This document shows positions 1 through 6,948 of a DNA stretch of 23,535 bases, piece by piece (the stretch's first letter is position 1; the number at the start of each line of letters is the position of its first letter). Source of the stretch: Udaeobacter sp046731855 (GTDB lineage Bacteria; Verrucomicrobiota; Verrucomicrobiia; Chthoniobacterales; UBA10450); NCBI GenBank assembly GCA_046731855.1, contig JBKPLX010000093.1:1-23535 (forward strand). The letters run 5' to 3'. Below the pieces are notes generated by a model. It saw nothing but the letters and a program-made list of their open reading frames with translations, ran no database searches and had not been told where the DNA came from. Made by a program: the position numbers and the translations under genes.

Positions 1-1
1 T

Positions 2-499
2 GTGCCGAAGGCGAAAATCGACAGCGCGTTCAAGAGCTTTGCCGGGATTGCCCGGCGACAGGAAATCCGCGGGGAAGCGCGAGGAGTGAAAGTGATCGAC
101 GATTTTGGTCATCATCCGACGGCGATTGCATCCACGTTGGACGCCTTGCGTCATCGCTTTCGCGGAAATCGGCTCTGGGCTGTCTTTGAACCGCGCTCCA
201 ACACAACGCGTCGTGCAGTTTTCCAGCAGCAGCTTCCCGACGCGCTAAAGTTGGCCGACGGAGTTTTCATCGCCCAGGTCGCCAAGCTGGAACAGATCCC
301 CGAAAAAGAGCGATTAAATCCGGAGAGAGTTGTGGCCGCGATTGCCAAGGCGGGCCGTCCTGCGTTTTATGAGCAGAACGCCGATGCGATTGTGGATCGA
401 ATCGTTCCGCTGTTGCGGCCAAATGATGTCGTCGCGGTTTTCAGCAACGGCGGGTTTGATAATATCCACGACAAGCTGCTAACCAGGTTAAAAAGTTAA
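2..499 (+). CDS. mpl: UDP-N-acetylmuramate:L-alanyl-gamma-D-glutamyl-meso-diaminopimelate ligase (Mpl), C-terminal part
   Basis: This is the C-terminal third of a Mur-family ligase cut by the left window edge; the frame is open to the edge, so the GTG at base 2 is not its real start. Mpl is a cytoplasmic recycling enzyme that rejoins the tripeptide L-Ala-D-Glu-meso-DAP to UDP-MurNAc using ATP. The visible part is the Mur ligase C-terminal domain. It carries DDFGHHPTAI (residues 33-42 here), EPRSNTTRRAVFQ (63-75) and a terminal SNGGFDNIHDKL. The F in DDFGHHPTAI, the EPRSNT stretch and the GGF..IH ending fit Mpl better than MurC, which usually reads DDYGHHPTE. The gene ends at TAA 497-499, inside a hairpin shared with the convergent next gene. 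MurC is the main alternative but less likely. Confidence 0.86.
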   Translation: MPKAKIDSAFKSFAGIARRQEIRGEARGVKVIDDFGHHPTAIASTLDALRHRFRGNRLWAVFEPRSNTTRRAVFQQQLPDALKLADGVFIAQVAKLEQIPEKERLNPERVVAAIAKAGRPAFYEQNADAIVDRIVPLLRPNDVVAVFSNGGFDNIHDKLLTRLKS

Positions 500-538
500 A
501 ACGTTAAAAAAAGGGAAACGTTCTTTTAACGTTGTAAC
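495..538. terminator. Bidirectional hairpin terminator between convergent genes
   Basis: The arms 495-509 (GTTAAAACGTTAAAA) and 524-538 (TTTTAACGTTGTAAC) are inverted repeats matching at 14 of 15 positions, with a 14-nt loop. The TAA of mpl (497-499) lies in the left arm and the stop of the minus-strand gene (526-528) in the right arm. A-rich and T-rich arms give each strand a U-rich 3' side, as expected of a two-way terminator. The loop is larger than usual and the stem is AT-rich, so efficiency is uncertain. Confidence 0.6.
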
Positions 539-1014
539 TTCGTCGGCGGGGCTGCTGACGTATGATCATGCACGATTCGCCAACCTTCGGGCAGCTGTTT
601 ACGAATGAGCATGAATCGGCCGTGCGGCTGATCGTTTGCACGCTTCAATCTCCAACGGCCAGACGCTACGGCCGAATCAGATGACAGCAACGTAACTTCA
701 AGACCGGAGAACGTGAGCGTCCCCATTTTCGCGCGACTGGAATATTTTGTCCTGTACCGGTCGCGCACGGTTTGCCAGCCGCGTCTGATTGTGTCTTCCG
801 AAATAAAGACAGTCGATGCCGAGCGGACGTATCCGTTCATAAATCCATCGATATCGCCTCGGTTCCAGGCATCCTGCTGTGCCTGAAGTAGGGAGCGAAT
901 CTGAGCGACTGCGGTTTCGGTTTGTTGCGCCGCGACGGAGATCGCTAGCGCACAAAAAGTTATCGCGCGCAAGAGACGCGTGGTTCTGGGTAGCGCATGC
1001 GTCAGGTCCGCCAC
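526..1014 (-). CDS. Secreted NTF2-like (SnoaL/DUF4440-type) protein
   Basis: This 162-residue protein starts at GTG 1014. It has an arginine-rich start, then a hydrophobic segment (about residues 15-28, AITFCALAISVAA) ending in Ala-Gln, which reads as a signal peptide. The rest looks like a cone-shaped NTF2 fold of the DUF4440/SnoaL group. It has an opening helix (IRSLLQAQQDAWNRGDIDGFMNGY), a middle with RRGWQTVRDRYR, and a C-terminal sheet pattern (SAVASGRWRL, GRFMLIRKQLPEGWRIVHDHTS). The W..GD...F and W.IVHDH patterns are typical of these domains. Members include small enzymes and binding proteins, so no reaction can be assigned. It is monocistronic, convergent with mpl and divergent from the secretin gene. 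The start is uncertain because no clear ribosome binding site is visible. Confidence 0.75.
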   Translation of the reverse strand: MADLTHALPRTTRLLRAITFCALAISVAAQQTETAVAQIRSLLQAQQDAWNRGDIDGFMNGYVRSASTVFISEDTIRRGWQTVRDRYRTKYSSRAKMGTLTFSGLEVTLLSSDSAVASGRWRLKRANDQPHGRFMLIRKQLPEGWRIVHDHTSAAPPTKLQR

Positions 1015-1244
1015 AGGACGGATTCGCCGTCGCGCCGAAACGGACCTTCTCTGAGACTTCTCTCACGACAAACGCTAAGAACGCACAAGGGAAGTCCGCG
1101 ACGGCGCCCGAAATGGATGCGCTACCCGAAGTTCGCGTGTGCTCGCAGATTGATGGGTTACTCTCGTTTGCAATGATGGCAATCTCTTATAAGCTCCTCC
1201 CCGCGGCGTCCAGCTTCAGGATTGTTTCAACCGAGGGAAATATT
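1015..1244. other. Spacer between NTF2-like gene and secretin gene
   Basis: These 230 bases between divergent genes should hold both promoters. An open frame runs through on the plus strand in phase with the secretin, but its translation is arginine- and serine-rich without family resemblance, and its upper part overlaps the NTF2-like gene, so I read it as non-coding. A palindromic CTTATAAG sits at 1186-1193, but no -35 partner at proper spacing is convincing. Confidence 0.4.
1233..1238 (+). promoter_or_regulatory. Ribosome binding site choosing a TTG start
   Basis: GAGGGA lies 6 bases before TTG 1245. The in-frame ATGs at 1173 and 1176 and upstream candidates have no comparable purine-rich motif, so this site favours the TTG. 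Confidence 0.4.
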
Positions 1245-3662
1245 TTGACGGGTCTTATAAATGCACTAGCGTCGCCCATCCACCCAAACAAGGCTGTGCA
1301 CCGCTTTTTCTGCATCACGACTCTCGTGCTTGCCAGCGCGACCGCCGTTTCAGGTCAGGGTAAACAGACTAAAGCGCCTCGTCCTGAACCATCCGCTCCT
1401 CAGGTTGCGAACCCGCCGCCAGCGGAAGCGCCGGCTCCGGCGCCTCCAAACGCGCCTGCCATGGTTCGGCTTCAATTCCCGAACAGCGATGTCGTCGATG
1501 TGCTGCATCTCTACGAGCAGCTTACCGGCAAGAAGCTGGTGATGGATAATTTTGTGCAGGGAAAGGTGAACATTTTCATCGCCAAAGATGTGTCGCGCGA
1601 AGAAGCCATCAAGATCATCGAGATGAGCATGTCCCTGAACGGAATCTCTCTCGTTCCTGCTGGCAGGGACCTAATCGACGTTGTCGGAGCGGGCCAAAAT
1701 CCTCGGAAAGCGCCGGTGCCAATTGTTTCCGACTTGGCGGATATCCCGCCCGGTAACCCGGTGATCAGCTTCCTGTTCCGACTGCAGTATGCGGACCCGC
1801 AGGAACTTCAACAGGTCTTGATGGCATATTTTCAGGGAAGCTCGGGGACGATCAACATTCTCGCCTTGCCGAAAGCATCCGCTCTTCTGGTGACGCAGAA
1901 CGCCGACATCATCCGGCAGCTTGCCAGCGTGATTAACCAGGTGGATGTGGCGCCGGCAGAAGTGGTGAGTGAGTTTATCAAGCTCGACCGCGCTGACGCG
2001 AGCAAAGTCTCCGACATGCTCAAAGACATTTTCGAAAAGGGCACCGAATCGCCCACTCAGCCGGGCGTCCGTAGCGTGAAAGTGCCCGGGGCCATTCCCC
2101 AACCGCAGCAGATGGAAGGGGCAGGATTGAGCGTGCTTTCCGAGGAAGCCATTATCGTGGGTAAAATCAAACTGACTCCCGACGTGCGCACCAACCGTAT
2201 CCACGTCGTCACGCGGCCGATCAACATGCCCTTCATCCGGGAACTGATTCATCAATTTGATGCCAACGTTGAGTTTGCGAAACCCGTCACGCGTTATTTA
2301 CAATATGTTTCTGCGGGGGACGTTTTGCCGGTGTTGGTTCAGGCGTTGACCGAGCCGGGCACAGAGGGCGCCGGCGCGACGCCCGGTGGCGGGTTGCCCG
2401 GCGCGAGTCCACAACCGCAGCAACAACAACGAGGAGGCGCCGGCACCACTGGCGGAACAAACCCATACTCATCCCAACTTGGTGGCACATCCGGCACGGC
2501 AGGCGGCAGCACACTCAATATTTCCGAGGAGCTCTCCACGCAACCGGTAAACACCACGCCGCAAGCCGTCACGATCGGCAACGCCAAACTCATCGCCGAT
2601 CAGCGCGCCAATTCCATCATCGTCCTCGGAAATCGTGAGGTTGTGGTGAAGGTGGAGAAGATTCTGGACGAAATGGACGTCAAGGCGCCGCAGGTAGCAC
2701 TGAGCACCGTGATTGGCCAATTGACACTCGACAACAACGAGGAATTCGGGGTCGATTGGTTTGCAAAATACCACAACAGATTCATCGGCACGTCACGCAA
2801 CAACGGTGTGTTCAACGCAAACGGCAGCGATCCCGGAATTCCACTCCCCGGTGGCTCGCCCTCAACGGGCGGTGGCATTATCGATCCGTCCAACCTGATA
2901 AATTTCACCCGAATCATCAGGAATGTGGGTGCTGGGACGAATATTTACGTGGCAGCCGGGAACGCCTTCGCTGCGATCGTGCATCTGCTTGAGTCCTCGG
3001 GCCGGTTTAAAGTCATGTCGCGGCCAACCGTCTTTACCAGCAACAATAAAAAGGCCATCATCGCGTCGGGTCGCGAGGTCCCCGTTCCCGTGAACACTCT
3101 TTCAAATGCTGCGACCGTCGGCACCGTTGCGTCAGTATCATCGAGCATCGAATACAAGAAGGTCGTGCTTCAGCTTGAGGTCGTACCTCTTATTAATTCC
3201 GAGAAGGAAGTGTCGCTCGATCTTTTGCAAAAGCTCGACAGCCTTGTTCCGAACGGCAACGTAAATATCAGCGGCAATTCAGTCCCAACAATCGACACCA
3301 AGTATATTCGTACGAACGTTTCGGCTCCGAACGGATCGACCATTATCCTCGGTGGACTGATCGAGGATCAGAAGGCAAAAAACTACGAAGGCTTTCCTTA
3401 TCTCTCGCGCATTCCGCTGATCGGCGCGGCGTTCCGTAGCACCGCTTCAAGCAAGACGCGGCGAGAGCTGATCATTCTCATGTGTCCGCAGGTAACCCTG
3501 ACTAAGCTGGAGTCCTATCGGCTGCGCCAGAGGTACGAGGAAACCACGCACTTTGGCCCGGACTTGGATCAGAACGAGTGTCCGGATTGCCCCAAGACCC
3601 GAGAGGGCAAACAGCTAACATTGCCACCACCCGATATCCCAGAACCGAAAGATATACGTTGA
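1245..3662 (+). CDS. gspD: GspD/PilQ-like outer-membrane secretin
   Basis: Secretins form the ring-shaped outer-membrane channel of type II secretion or type IV pili. From TTG 1245 the protein has about 805 residues. A signal peptide (hydrophobic ITTLVLASATAVSG near residues 22-35) leads into a Pro/Ala-rich linker. Next come an N0 domain (about 73-150), N1 (about 171-235), N2 (about 239-345) and a split N3 (about 347-480). N3 is interrupted by a Gly/Gln/Thr/Pro-rich insert (about 371-432). The secretin barrel domain runs to about residue 750, with VMSRPTVFTSNNKKA, EVPVPV, TIILGGLIEDQ and a terminal PLIGAAFRS..RRELIILMCPQV. A polar tail contains ECPDCPK. The start is uncertain: ATG 1173 and GTG 1296 are alternatives. 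The next gene starts 12 bases downstream, and the motor ATPase gene follows. Whether it serves secretion or pili cannot be decided here. Confidence 0.88.
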   Translation: MTGLINALASPIHPNKAVHRFFCITTLVLASATAVSGQGKQTKAPRPEPSAPQVANPPPAEAPAPAPPNAPAMVRLQFPNSDVVDVLHLYEQLTGKKLVMDNFVQGKVNIFIAKDVSREEAIKIIEMSMSLNGISLVPAGRDLIDVVGAGQNPRKAPVPIVSDLADIPPGNPVISFLFRLQYADPQELQQVLMAYFQGSSGTINILALPKASALLVTQNADIIRQLASVINQVDVAPAEVVSEFIKLDRADASKVSDMLKDIFEKGTESPTQPGVRSVKVPGAIPQPQQMEGAGLSVLSEEAIIVGKIKLTPDVRTNRIHVVTRPINMPFIRELIHQFDANVEFAKPVTRYLQYVSAGDVLPVLVQALTEPGTEGAGATPGGGLPGASPQPQQQQRGGAGTTGGTNPYSSQLGGTSGTAGGSTLNISEELSTQPVNTTPQAVTIGNAKLIADQRANSIIVLGNREVVVKVEKILDEMDVKAPQVALSTVIGQLTLDNNEEFGVDWFAKYHNRFIGTSRNNGVFNANGSDPGIPLPGGSPSTGGGIIDPSNLINFTRIIRNVGAGTNIYVAAGNAFAAIVHLLESSGRFKVMSRPTVFTSNNKKAIIASGREVPVPVNTLSNAATVGTVASVSSSIEYKKVVLQLEVVPLINSEKEVSLDLLQKLDSLVPNGNVNISGNSVPTIDTKYIRTNVSAPNGSTIILGGLIEDQKAKNYEGFPYLSRIPLIGAAFRSTASSKTRRELIILMCPQVTLTKLESYRLRQRYEETTHFGPDLDQNECPDCPKTREGKQLTLPPPDIPEPKDIR

Positions 3663-3674
3663 CCCACTTTTTTT

Positions 3675-4085
3675 ATGAAACGAATCGCCCTGACATTAGC
3701 TCTTTGCTTCGGTGCGACTGTCTCACAAGCCGACGAGTACGATATTTTCTACCACGATATTTTTCGCTCTACGGATCCAGTGGCACAGCGAGACGAATAC
3801 GGTCTGCTCCACCAGGGAAAACACGTAATTGCGACTGACTTTGCCCCACGTTACAAGTTGCGATGGTGCTACTACTTCAAGGCAAACGAACAACTCATCT
3901 TGCAACCGGCTTACGTAGGCTCCATGCAGACGGCCTTGCGCAGGCTGGGGTATTATTGCGGACCCGTTAACGGCGTATTTACCCCAGAGGTAAGCGACGC
4001 CATCGCGCGACTGCAGAAAAATTATTCTATGCGCGTTACGGGAACGCTTACCGATTCCGTGCGGCGGGCATTGCACATGCCATAA
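3675..4085 (+). CDS. Secreted peptidoglycan-binding domain protein
   Basis: This small protein of 136 residues starts with a clear signal peptide (MKRIALTLALCFGATVSQA, cleavage after residue 19). Residues 80-134 resemble the PG_binding_1 fold: VGSMQTALRRLGYYCGPVNGVFTP, then a helix and VTGTLTDSVRRAL. This is the usual L..LGYY.GPVNG...P.V..AI..LQ pattern of a three-helix cell-wall-binding repeat. The middle (20-79) is not recognised; it is rich in Tyr, Asp and His and includes RWCYYFK. No catalytic domain is present, so it probably anchors or docks on murein. It lies 12 bases after the secretin gene and 164 before the ATPase gene. That suggests it helps seat the secretin complex in the wall, which is inference. 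Its homologs are known mostly as domains of larger enzymes. Confidence 0.75.
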   Translation: MKRIALTLALCFGATVSQADEYDIFYHDIFRSTDPVAQRDEYGLLHQGKHVIATDFAPRYKLRWCYYFKANEQLILQPAYVGSMQTALRRLGYYCGPVNGVFTPEVSDAIARLQKNYSMRVTGTLTDSVRRALHMP

Positions 4086-4092
4086 AAACGTT

Positions 4093-4165
4093 CCGCGGCG
4101 TGGACGTCCCGCGGCGCCGTCCGGACATCGCAGCGCGATGTTCCTGCTGATTACGCATTATGCGT
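4093..4165. repeat. Cluster of short palindromes between secretin block and ATPase gene
   Basis: Three inverted repeats lie side by side. CCGCGG occurs at 4093-4098 and again within 4109-4114. A perfect 7-bp stem pairs ACATCGC (4125-4131) with GCGATGT (4135-4141) across the loop AGC. A near-perfect palindrome ACGCATTATGCGT occupies 4153-4165. No T-tract follows the 7-bp stem, so a terminator is not well supported. A REP-like interspersed element is the more likely reading. Confidence 0.45.
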
Positions 4166-4249
4166 GAAAGACCTTGCGAAACGCTGTAAATAGGCTTCAT
4201 TCGAACGCTTCCGATTCTGCATTGTCGATTCTACTGAACCCCGCCTTGA

Positions 4250-5989
4250 ATGACTTCACCCGCCAATCAATCGCTGATTAATTTGCTGCTGGAAAGCGGT
4301 GTCCCTTCGACTGAGGAAGCAGCACAGCTGGCCGTCAATCTGAATGGCGGCTCGTGGGTGAGCCAGATACTGGATTCTGGTAAAGTGGACGAGCATCGTT
4401 TCCTCAGCGCAATCGGCAATTTCTTTCGGGTGCCGGTCACGTCCATCGACGCGAAAAAAATTGACCGTGCGACTTTATCGGTTTTACCGAGCCGTTTTGT
4501 TTTTCAACATCACATTCTGCCCATTGAGGTGAAAGAGAATGCGGTGGTACTGGCGACGTACGATCTTTTCAATTCGATTGGCCGCCAGCTCGCGTCGCAG
4601 CTTTTGAAAAAGCCGGCAGAATGGGTGCTGGTGCCGCGCGCCCAAGTTCTGCGCGCGATGAAAACTCTCTACGGCGTCGGCGCAGAAACATTCGACGAAA
4701 TTCTTAAGACGAATCGTTCCTTCGAGGTGTTGCACGACGCTGACACCGCTATCGAGTTGAATGACGACGACCCCGAAGCGTCGGTCGTGAAATTTGTAAA
4801 CCAGATCATTCGCGAAGCCATCTTCGAGCGGGCGACCGATATTCACGTTGAACCCCTGGAGAACGATCTGCGGATTCGTTATCGAATCGACGGGATCTTG
4901 CACGAGGTCGCTGTGCCGCCGCAATTGCGAGTCCTGCAATCGGCCATCATCTCGCGCCTGAAAGTCATGTCGCACATGGACATTGCGGAGCGCCGTCTGC
5001 CTCAGGACGGGCGCATTAATTTGCAGTCGAACCATCAAAACATTGACGTGCGCGTTTCGACCATTCCGACTGTAAACGGTGAGTCGATCAGTCTGCGATT
5101 GCTCATCCGCAGCGAACAGCAGTTCGGATTCGATCGTCTCGATCTCAGCGAAAAGCAGGAGAAAATTATTCGGCACCTGCTGGCGCAGCCCAACGGGATC
5201 ATTCTTCTCACCGGTCCGACCGGCTGCGGAAAATCGACGTCGCTTTATTGCTTCTTGAGCAGCATCAATTCCGTGCAGCGGCGCATCATCACGGTCGAAG
5301 AACCGGTGGAATATCGAATTCCAGGTGTTTCGCAAATCGATGTGAAACCGGAGATCGATCTGACGTTCGCAAAAGGGCTGCGTCACATTTTGCGCCAAGA
5401 CCCCAACGTTGTCATGGTCGGGGAAATTCGTGATGTCGAAACTGCGGATATTGCGATCCGCGCAGCCATGACTGGTCACCTGGTCTTCAGCACCCTGCAC
5501 ACAAATGATGCCGTGGGCGGCATCACCCGTTTGCTGGACATGGATGTGGAACCGTTTCTGCTCTCCTCGGTAGTCAAAGCGTTCATCGCGCAACGGCTCG
5601 TACGCACGATTTGTCCGGATTGCGTGCAATTGGTTGATTATCCGCGCGAGTATCTCGCCGAGATTGGTCTTCCCGTAAAAGAACTCGGTACCCGCTTCAA
5701 GCGTGGCGCGGGCTGCGATCAATGCCGTCAGACCGGCTATCAGGGTCGCGCGGCAATTTATGAGATTTGTGTTATCACCGAGCCGCTAAGAAAATTGATC
5801 ATGCAAAAGCGCGATGGCGGCGAGCTCAAGCAGTGCGCAATTGCCGAAGGCATGTGGACCTTGCGACAGGACGGCTGGCGACGTGTTGCGCAAGGGAAAA
5901 CAACCATCGAAGAAGTCGTTAGGGTCACGCAAACTGACGAGGTGATGGCCGAAACGACCGAGGAAGCGGAACCGGTCGTGGCCGGCTAG
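4250..5989 (+). CDS. gspE: Type II secretion / type IV pilus assembly ATPase (GspE/PilB family)
   Basis: This cytoplasmic hexameric ATPase powers pseudopilus or pilus assembly. The 579-residue length is normal. The N-terminal T2SSE domain (about 1-150) contains the bundle SQILDSGKVDEHRFLSAIGNFF. The core has VKFVNQIIREAIFERATDIHVEP (about 180-205) and RIDGILHEV. The Walker A motif is GPTGCGKST at 322-330, followed by an Asp box (TVEEPVEYRIPGVSQ), Walker B (VVMVGEIRD) and a His box (GHLVFSTLHTNDA). Two CxxC pairs, CPDC and CDQC, form the zinc-binding C-terminal domain of extension ATPases. PilT-type retraction ATPases lack both that domain and the N-terminal one, so GspE/PilB is preferred. It pairs functionally with the upstream secretin. 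No inner-membrane platform protein or pseudopilin gene is present here, so the rest of the machine is encoded elsewhere. No obvious ribosome binding site precedes the ATG. Confidence 0.92.
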   Translation: MTSPANQSLINLLLESGVPSTEEAAQLAVNLNGGSWVSQILDSGKVDEHRFLSAIGNFFRVPVTSIDAKKIDRATLSVLPSRFVFQHHILPIEVKENAVVLATYDLFNSIGRQLASQLLKKPAEWVLVPRAQVLRAMKTLYGVGAETFDEILKTNRSFEVLHDADTAIELNDDDPEASVVKFVNQIIREAIFERATDIHVEPLENDLRIRYRIDGILHEVAVPPQLRVLQSAIISRLKVMSHMDIAERRLPQDGRINLQSNHQNIDVRVSTIPTVNGESISLRLLIRSEQQFGFDRLDLSEKQEKIIRHLLAQPNGIILLTGPTGCGKSTSLYCFLSSINSVQRRIITVEEPVEYRIPGVSQIDVKPEIDLTFAKGLRHILRQDPNVVMVGEIRDVETADIAIRAAMTGHLVFSTLHTNDAVGGITRLLDMDVEPFLLSSVVKAFIAQRLVRTICPDCVQLVDYPREYLAEIGLPVKELGTRFKRGAGCDQCRQTGYQGRAAIYEICVITEPLRKLIMQKRDGGELKQCAIAEGMWTLRQDGWRRVAQGKTTIEEVVRVTQTDEVMAETTEEAEPVVAG

Positions 5990-6009
5990 CGCGCGAATCT
6001 TAAGCGCCT

Positions 6010-6060
6010 GTCATTATTTCGAATGTGAGGTCCCTCGCCGTGTGCGCGCCTCGGGATGAC
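6010..6060. repeat. Short interspersed repeat with GTCAT/ATGAC ends
   Basis: A 51-bp unit begins GTCATTATTTCGA and ends CCTCGGGATGAC, so its termini are inverted. It contains GAGGTCCCTC, a small self-complementary core. It fills nearly all of the 73-bp spacer between the convergent gspE and rpe genes. Its ends (GTCATT..., ...CGGGATGAC) match those of the longer element at 17052-17176, suggesting the same family. Confidence 0.5.
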
Positions 6061-6062
6061 TG

Positions 6063-6713
6063 CTATGCGGAGCCGCGCAAGTCGCGAATCGCCTGTGCGT
6101 AATCTTTCGCGTGAAAAATTGAAGTGCCGGCGACAAGCACGTTTGCGCCGTTTTCGATCGATATCCGTGCAGTGTCGGCGTTGATGCCGCCATCTACTTC
6201 AATGTCGATCCTGCTACTCAATGACCTTGCGCGTTTGACTTTTTGCATTTGATCAACTCGAAAGGACTGGCCCCCGAAGCCCGGATGCACTGTCATTACC
6301 AGTAGCATGTCGATTTTGTCCAGGAACGGCTCCACCAAATCAAATGAGGTTTCGGGATTTAGAGTGAGACCGGCGCGGCAACCGGCGTCTCGAATCTGCT
6401 GCAACGTTTTCGCGACGCGGTGTTTCGCTTCCGGTTCTACGTGAACCGTTATCGAGTTCGCGCCGGCTTTGATAAATCGCGGAACGTAATGATCGGCGTG
6501 CTCGATCATAAGATGGACATCGAGCGGAAGACTTGTTAGGCCGCGCACCCGTCCCACGATCTCCGGACCGAAAGAAATGTTATCGACGAAATGTCCATCC
6601 ATGATGTCGCAATGGATCCAATCGGCGCCTGCGGCCTCTACGCGATGGATTTCGTCACCGAGTCGCGAGAAATCGGCGGCCAGAATAGATGGGGCGACGA
6701 TTATTCTTCCCAT
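6063..6713 (-). CDS. rpe: Ribulose-phosphate 3-epimerase
   Basis: Rpe interconverts D-ribulose 5-phosphate and D-xylulose 5-phosphate in the pentose phosphate pathway. The 216-residue TIM-barrel length is typical. Family motifs are all visible: APSILAADF at 7-15, the metal- and acid-base-bearing HCDIMDGHFV at 34-43 (His34, Asp36), DVHLMIE with His67, MTVHPGFGGQ, and the second catalytic Asp in EVDGGIN. The C-terminal phosphate-binding stretch GANVLVAGTSIFH is intact. The gene is alone on the minus strand, convergent with gspE and divergent from mreB, with repeat-bearing spacers on both sides. The ATG at 6713 gives the expected N terminus just before VAPSIL, although no ribosome binding site is obvious. 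Confidence 0.95.
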   Translation of the reverse strand: MGRIIVAPSILAADFSRLGDEIHRVEAAGADWIHCDIMDGHFVDNISFGPEIVGRVRGLTSLPLDVHLMIEHADHYVPRFIKAGANSITVHVEPEAKHRVAKTLQQIRDAGCRAGLTLNPETSFDLVEPFLDKIDMLLVMTVHPGFGGQSFRVDQMQKVKRARSLSSRIDIEVDGGINADTARISIENGANVLVAGTSIFHAKDYAQAIRDLRGSA

Positions 6714-6720
6714 GGACTGA

Positions 6721-6791
6721 TGGAGTAAAGGAGTAACGGAGTAATGGCAAGTCTTCCTGGCAGTACTTCATTCCAACACTCTAATACTCCA
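6721..6791. repeat. 8-bp-period inverted repeat in rpe-mreB spacer
   Basis: The left arm has GGAGTAA three times at an exact 8-base period (6722-6728, 6730-6736, 6738-6744). The right arm (6773-6791) has related units in inverted sense, AACACTCT then AATACTCC. The two arms could fold on each other imperfectly across about 25 bases. It lies in the divergent promoter region of rpe and mreB. Confidence 0.5.
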
Positions 6792-6804
6792 ATAGAAATG
6801 CCGC

Positions 6805-6832
6805 TTGACGGCGTGCCGCTCTGTTTCATGTT
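6805..6832 (+). promoter_or_regulatory. Possible sigma-70 promoter for mreB operon
   Basis: TTGACG (6805-6810, five of six consensus) is followed after 16 bases by CATGTT (6827-6832), a weak -10. Position and strand suit the mreB cluster, and the resulting leader would include the hairpin at 6864-6890. The -10 match is poor, so this is tentative. Confidence 0.25.
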
Positions 6833-6863
6833 ACGGCGTTTCAGTCGGCCGAATCGCGCTCGT

Positions 6864-6890
6864 GGGGAGGATCCTGTAAGGATAGGCCCC
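6864..6890 (+). other. Leader hairpin upstream of mreB
   Basis: GGGG (6864-6867) pairs with CCCC (6887-6890). Inside, ATCCT (6871-6875) pairs with AGGAT (6879-6883) around the loop GTA, and a symmetric AGG/AGG internal loop separates the two stems. It lies 58 bases before the mreB start. No known riboswitch is recognised. Confidence 0.35.
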
Positions 6891-6948
6891 CTCAGGTGGA
6901 TGAACGCGCTTCTTCTCGGGCTGGAAAGTTTCTGCTAATAAATAATTC

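Noticed and set aside
879..1244. N-terminal extension of the secretin reading frame
   Set aside because: Its upstream part overlaps the NTF2-like gene on the other strand, has no family resemblance and would place the signal peptide deep inside the protein.
1671..2255. 194-codon antisense open frame within the secretin gene
   Set aside because: It is a shadow of the codon bias of the secretin gene, without recognisable motifs.
4484..5722. 412-codon open frame antisense to gspE
   Set aside because: It is fully inside the well-supported gspE gene, and its translation shows no domain, signal or ribosome binding site.
6744..6938. 64-codon open frame between rpe and mreB
   Set aside because: It starts in the period-8 repeat, crosses a predicted hairpin and resembles no protein; its FQHSNTPI phrase is the repeat in translation.
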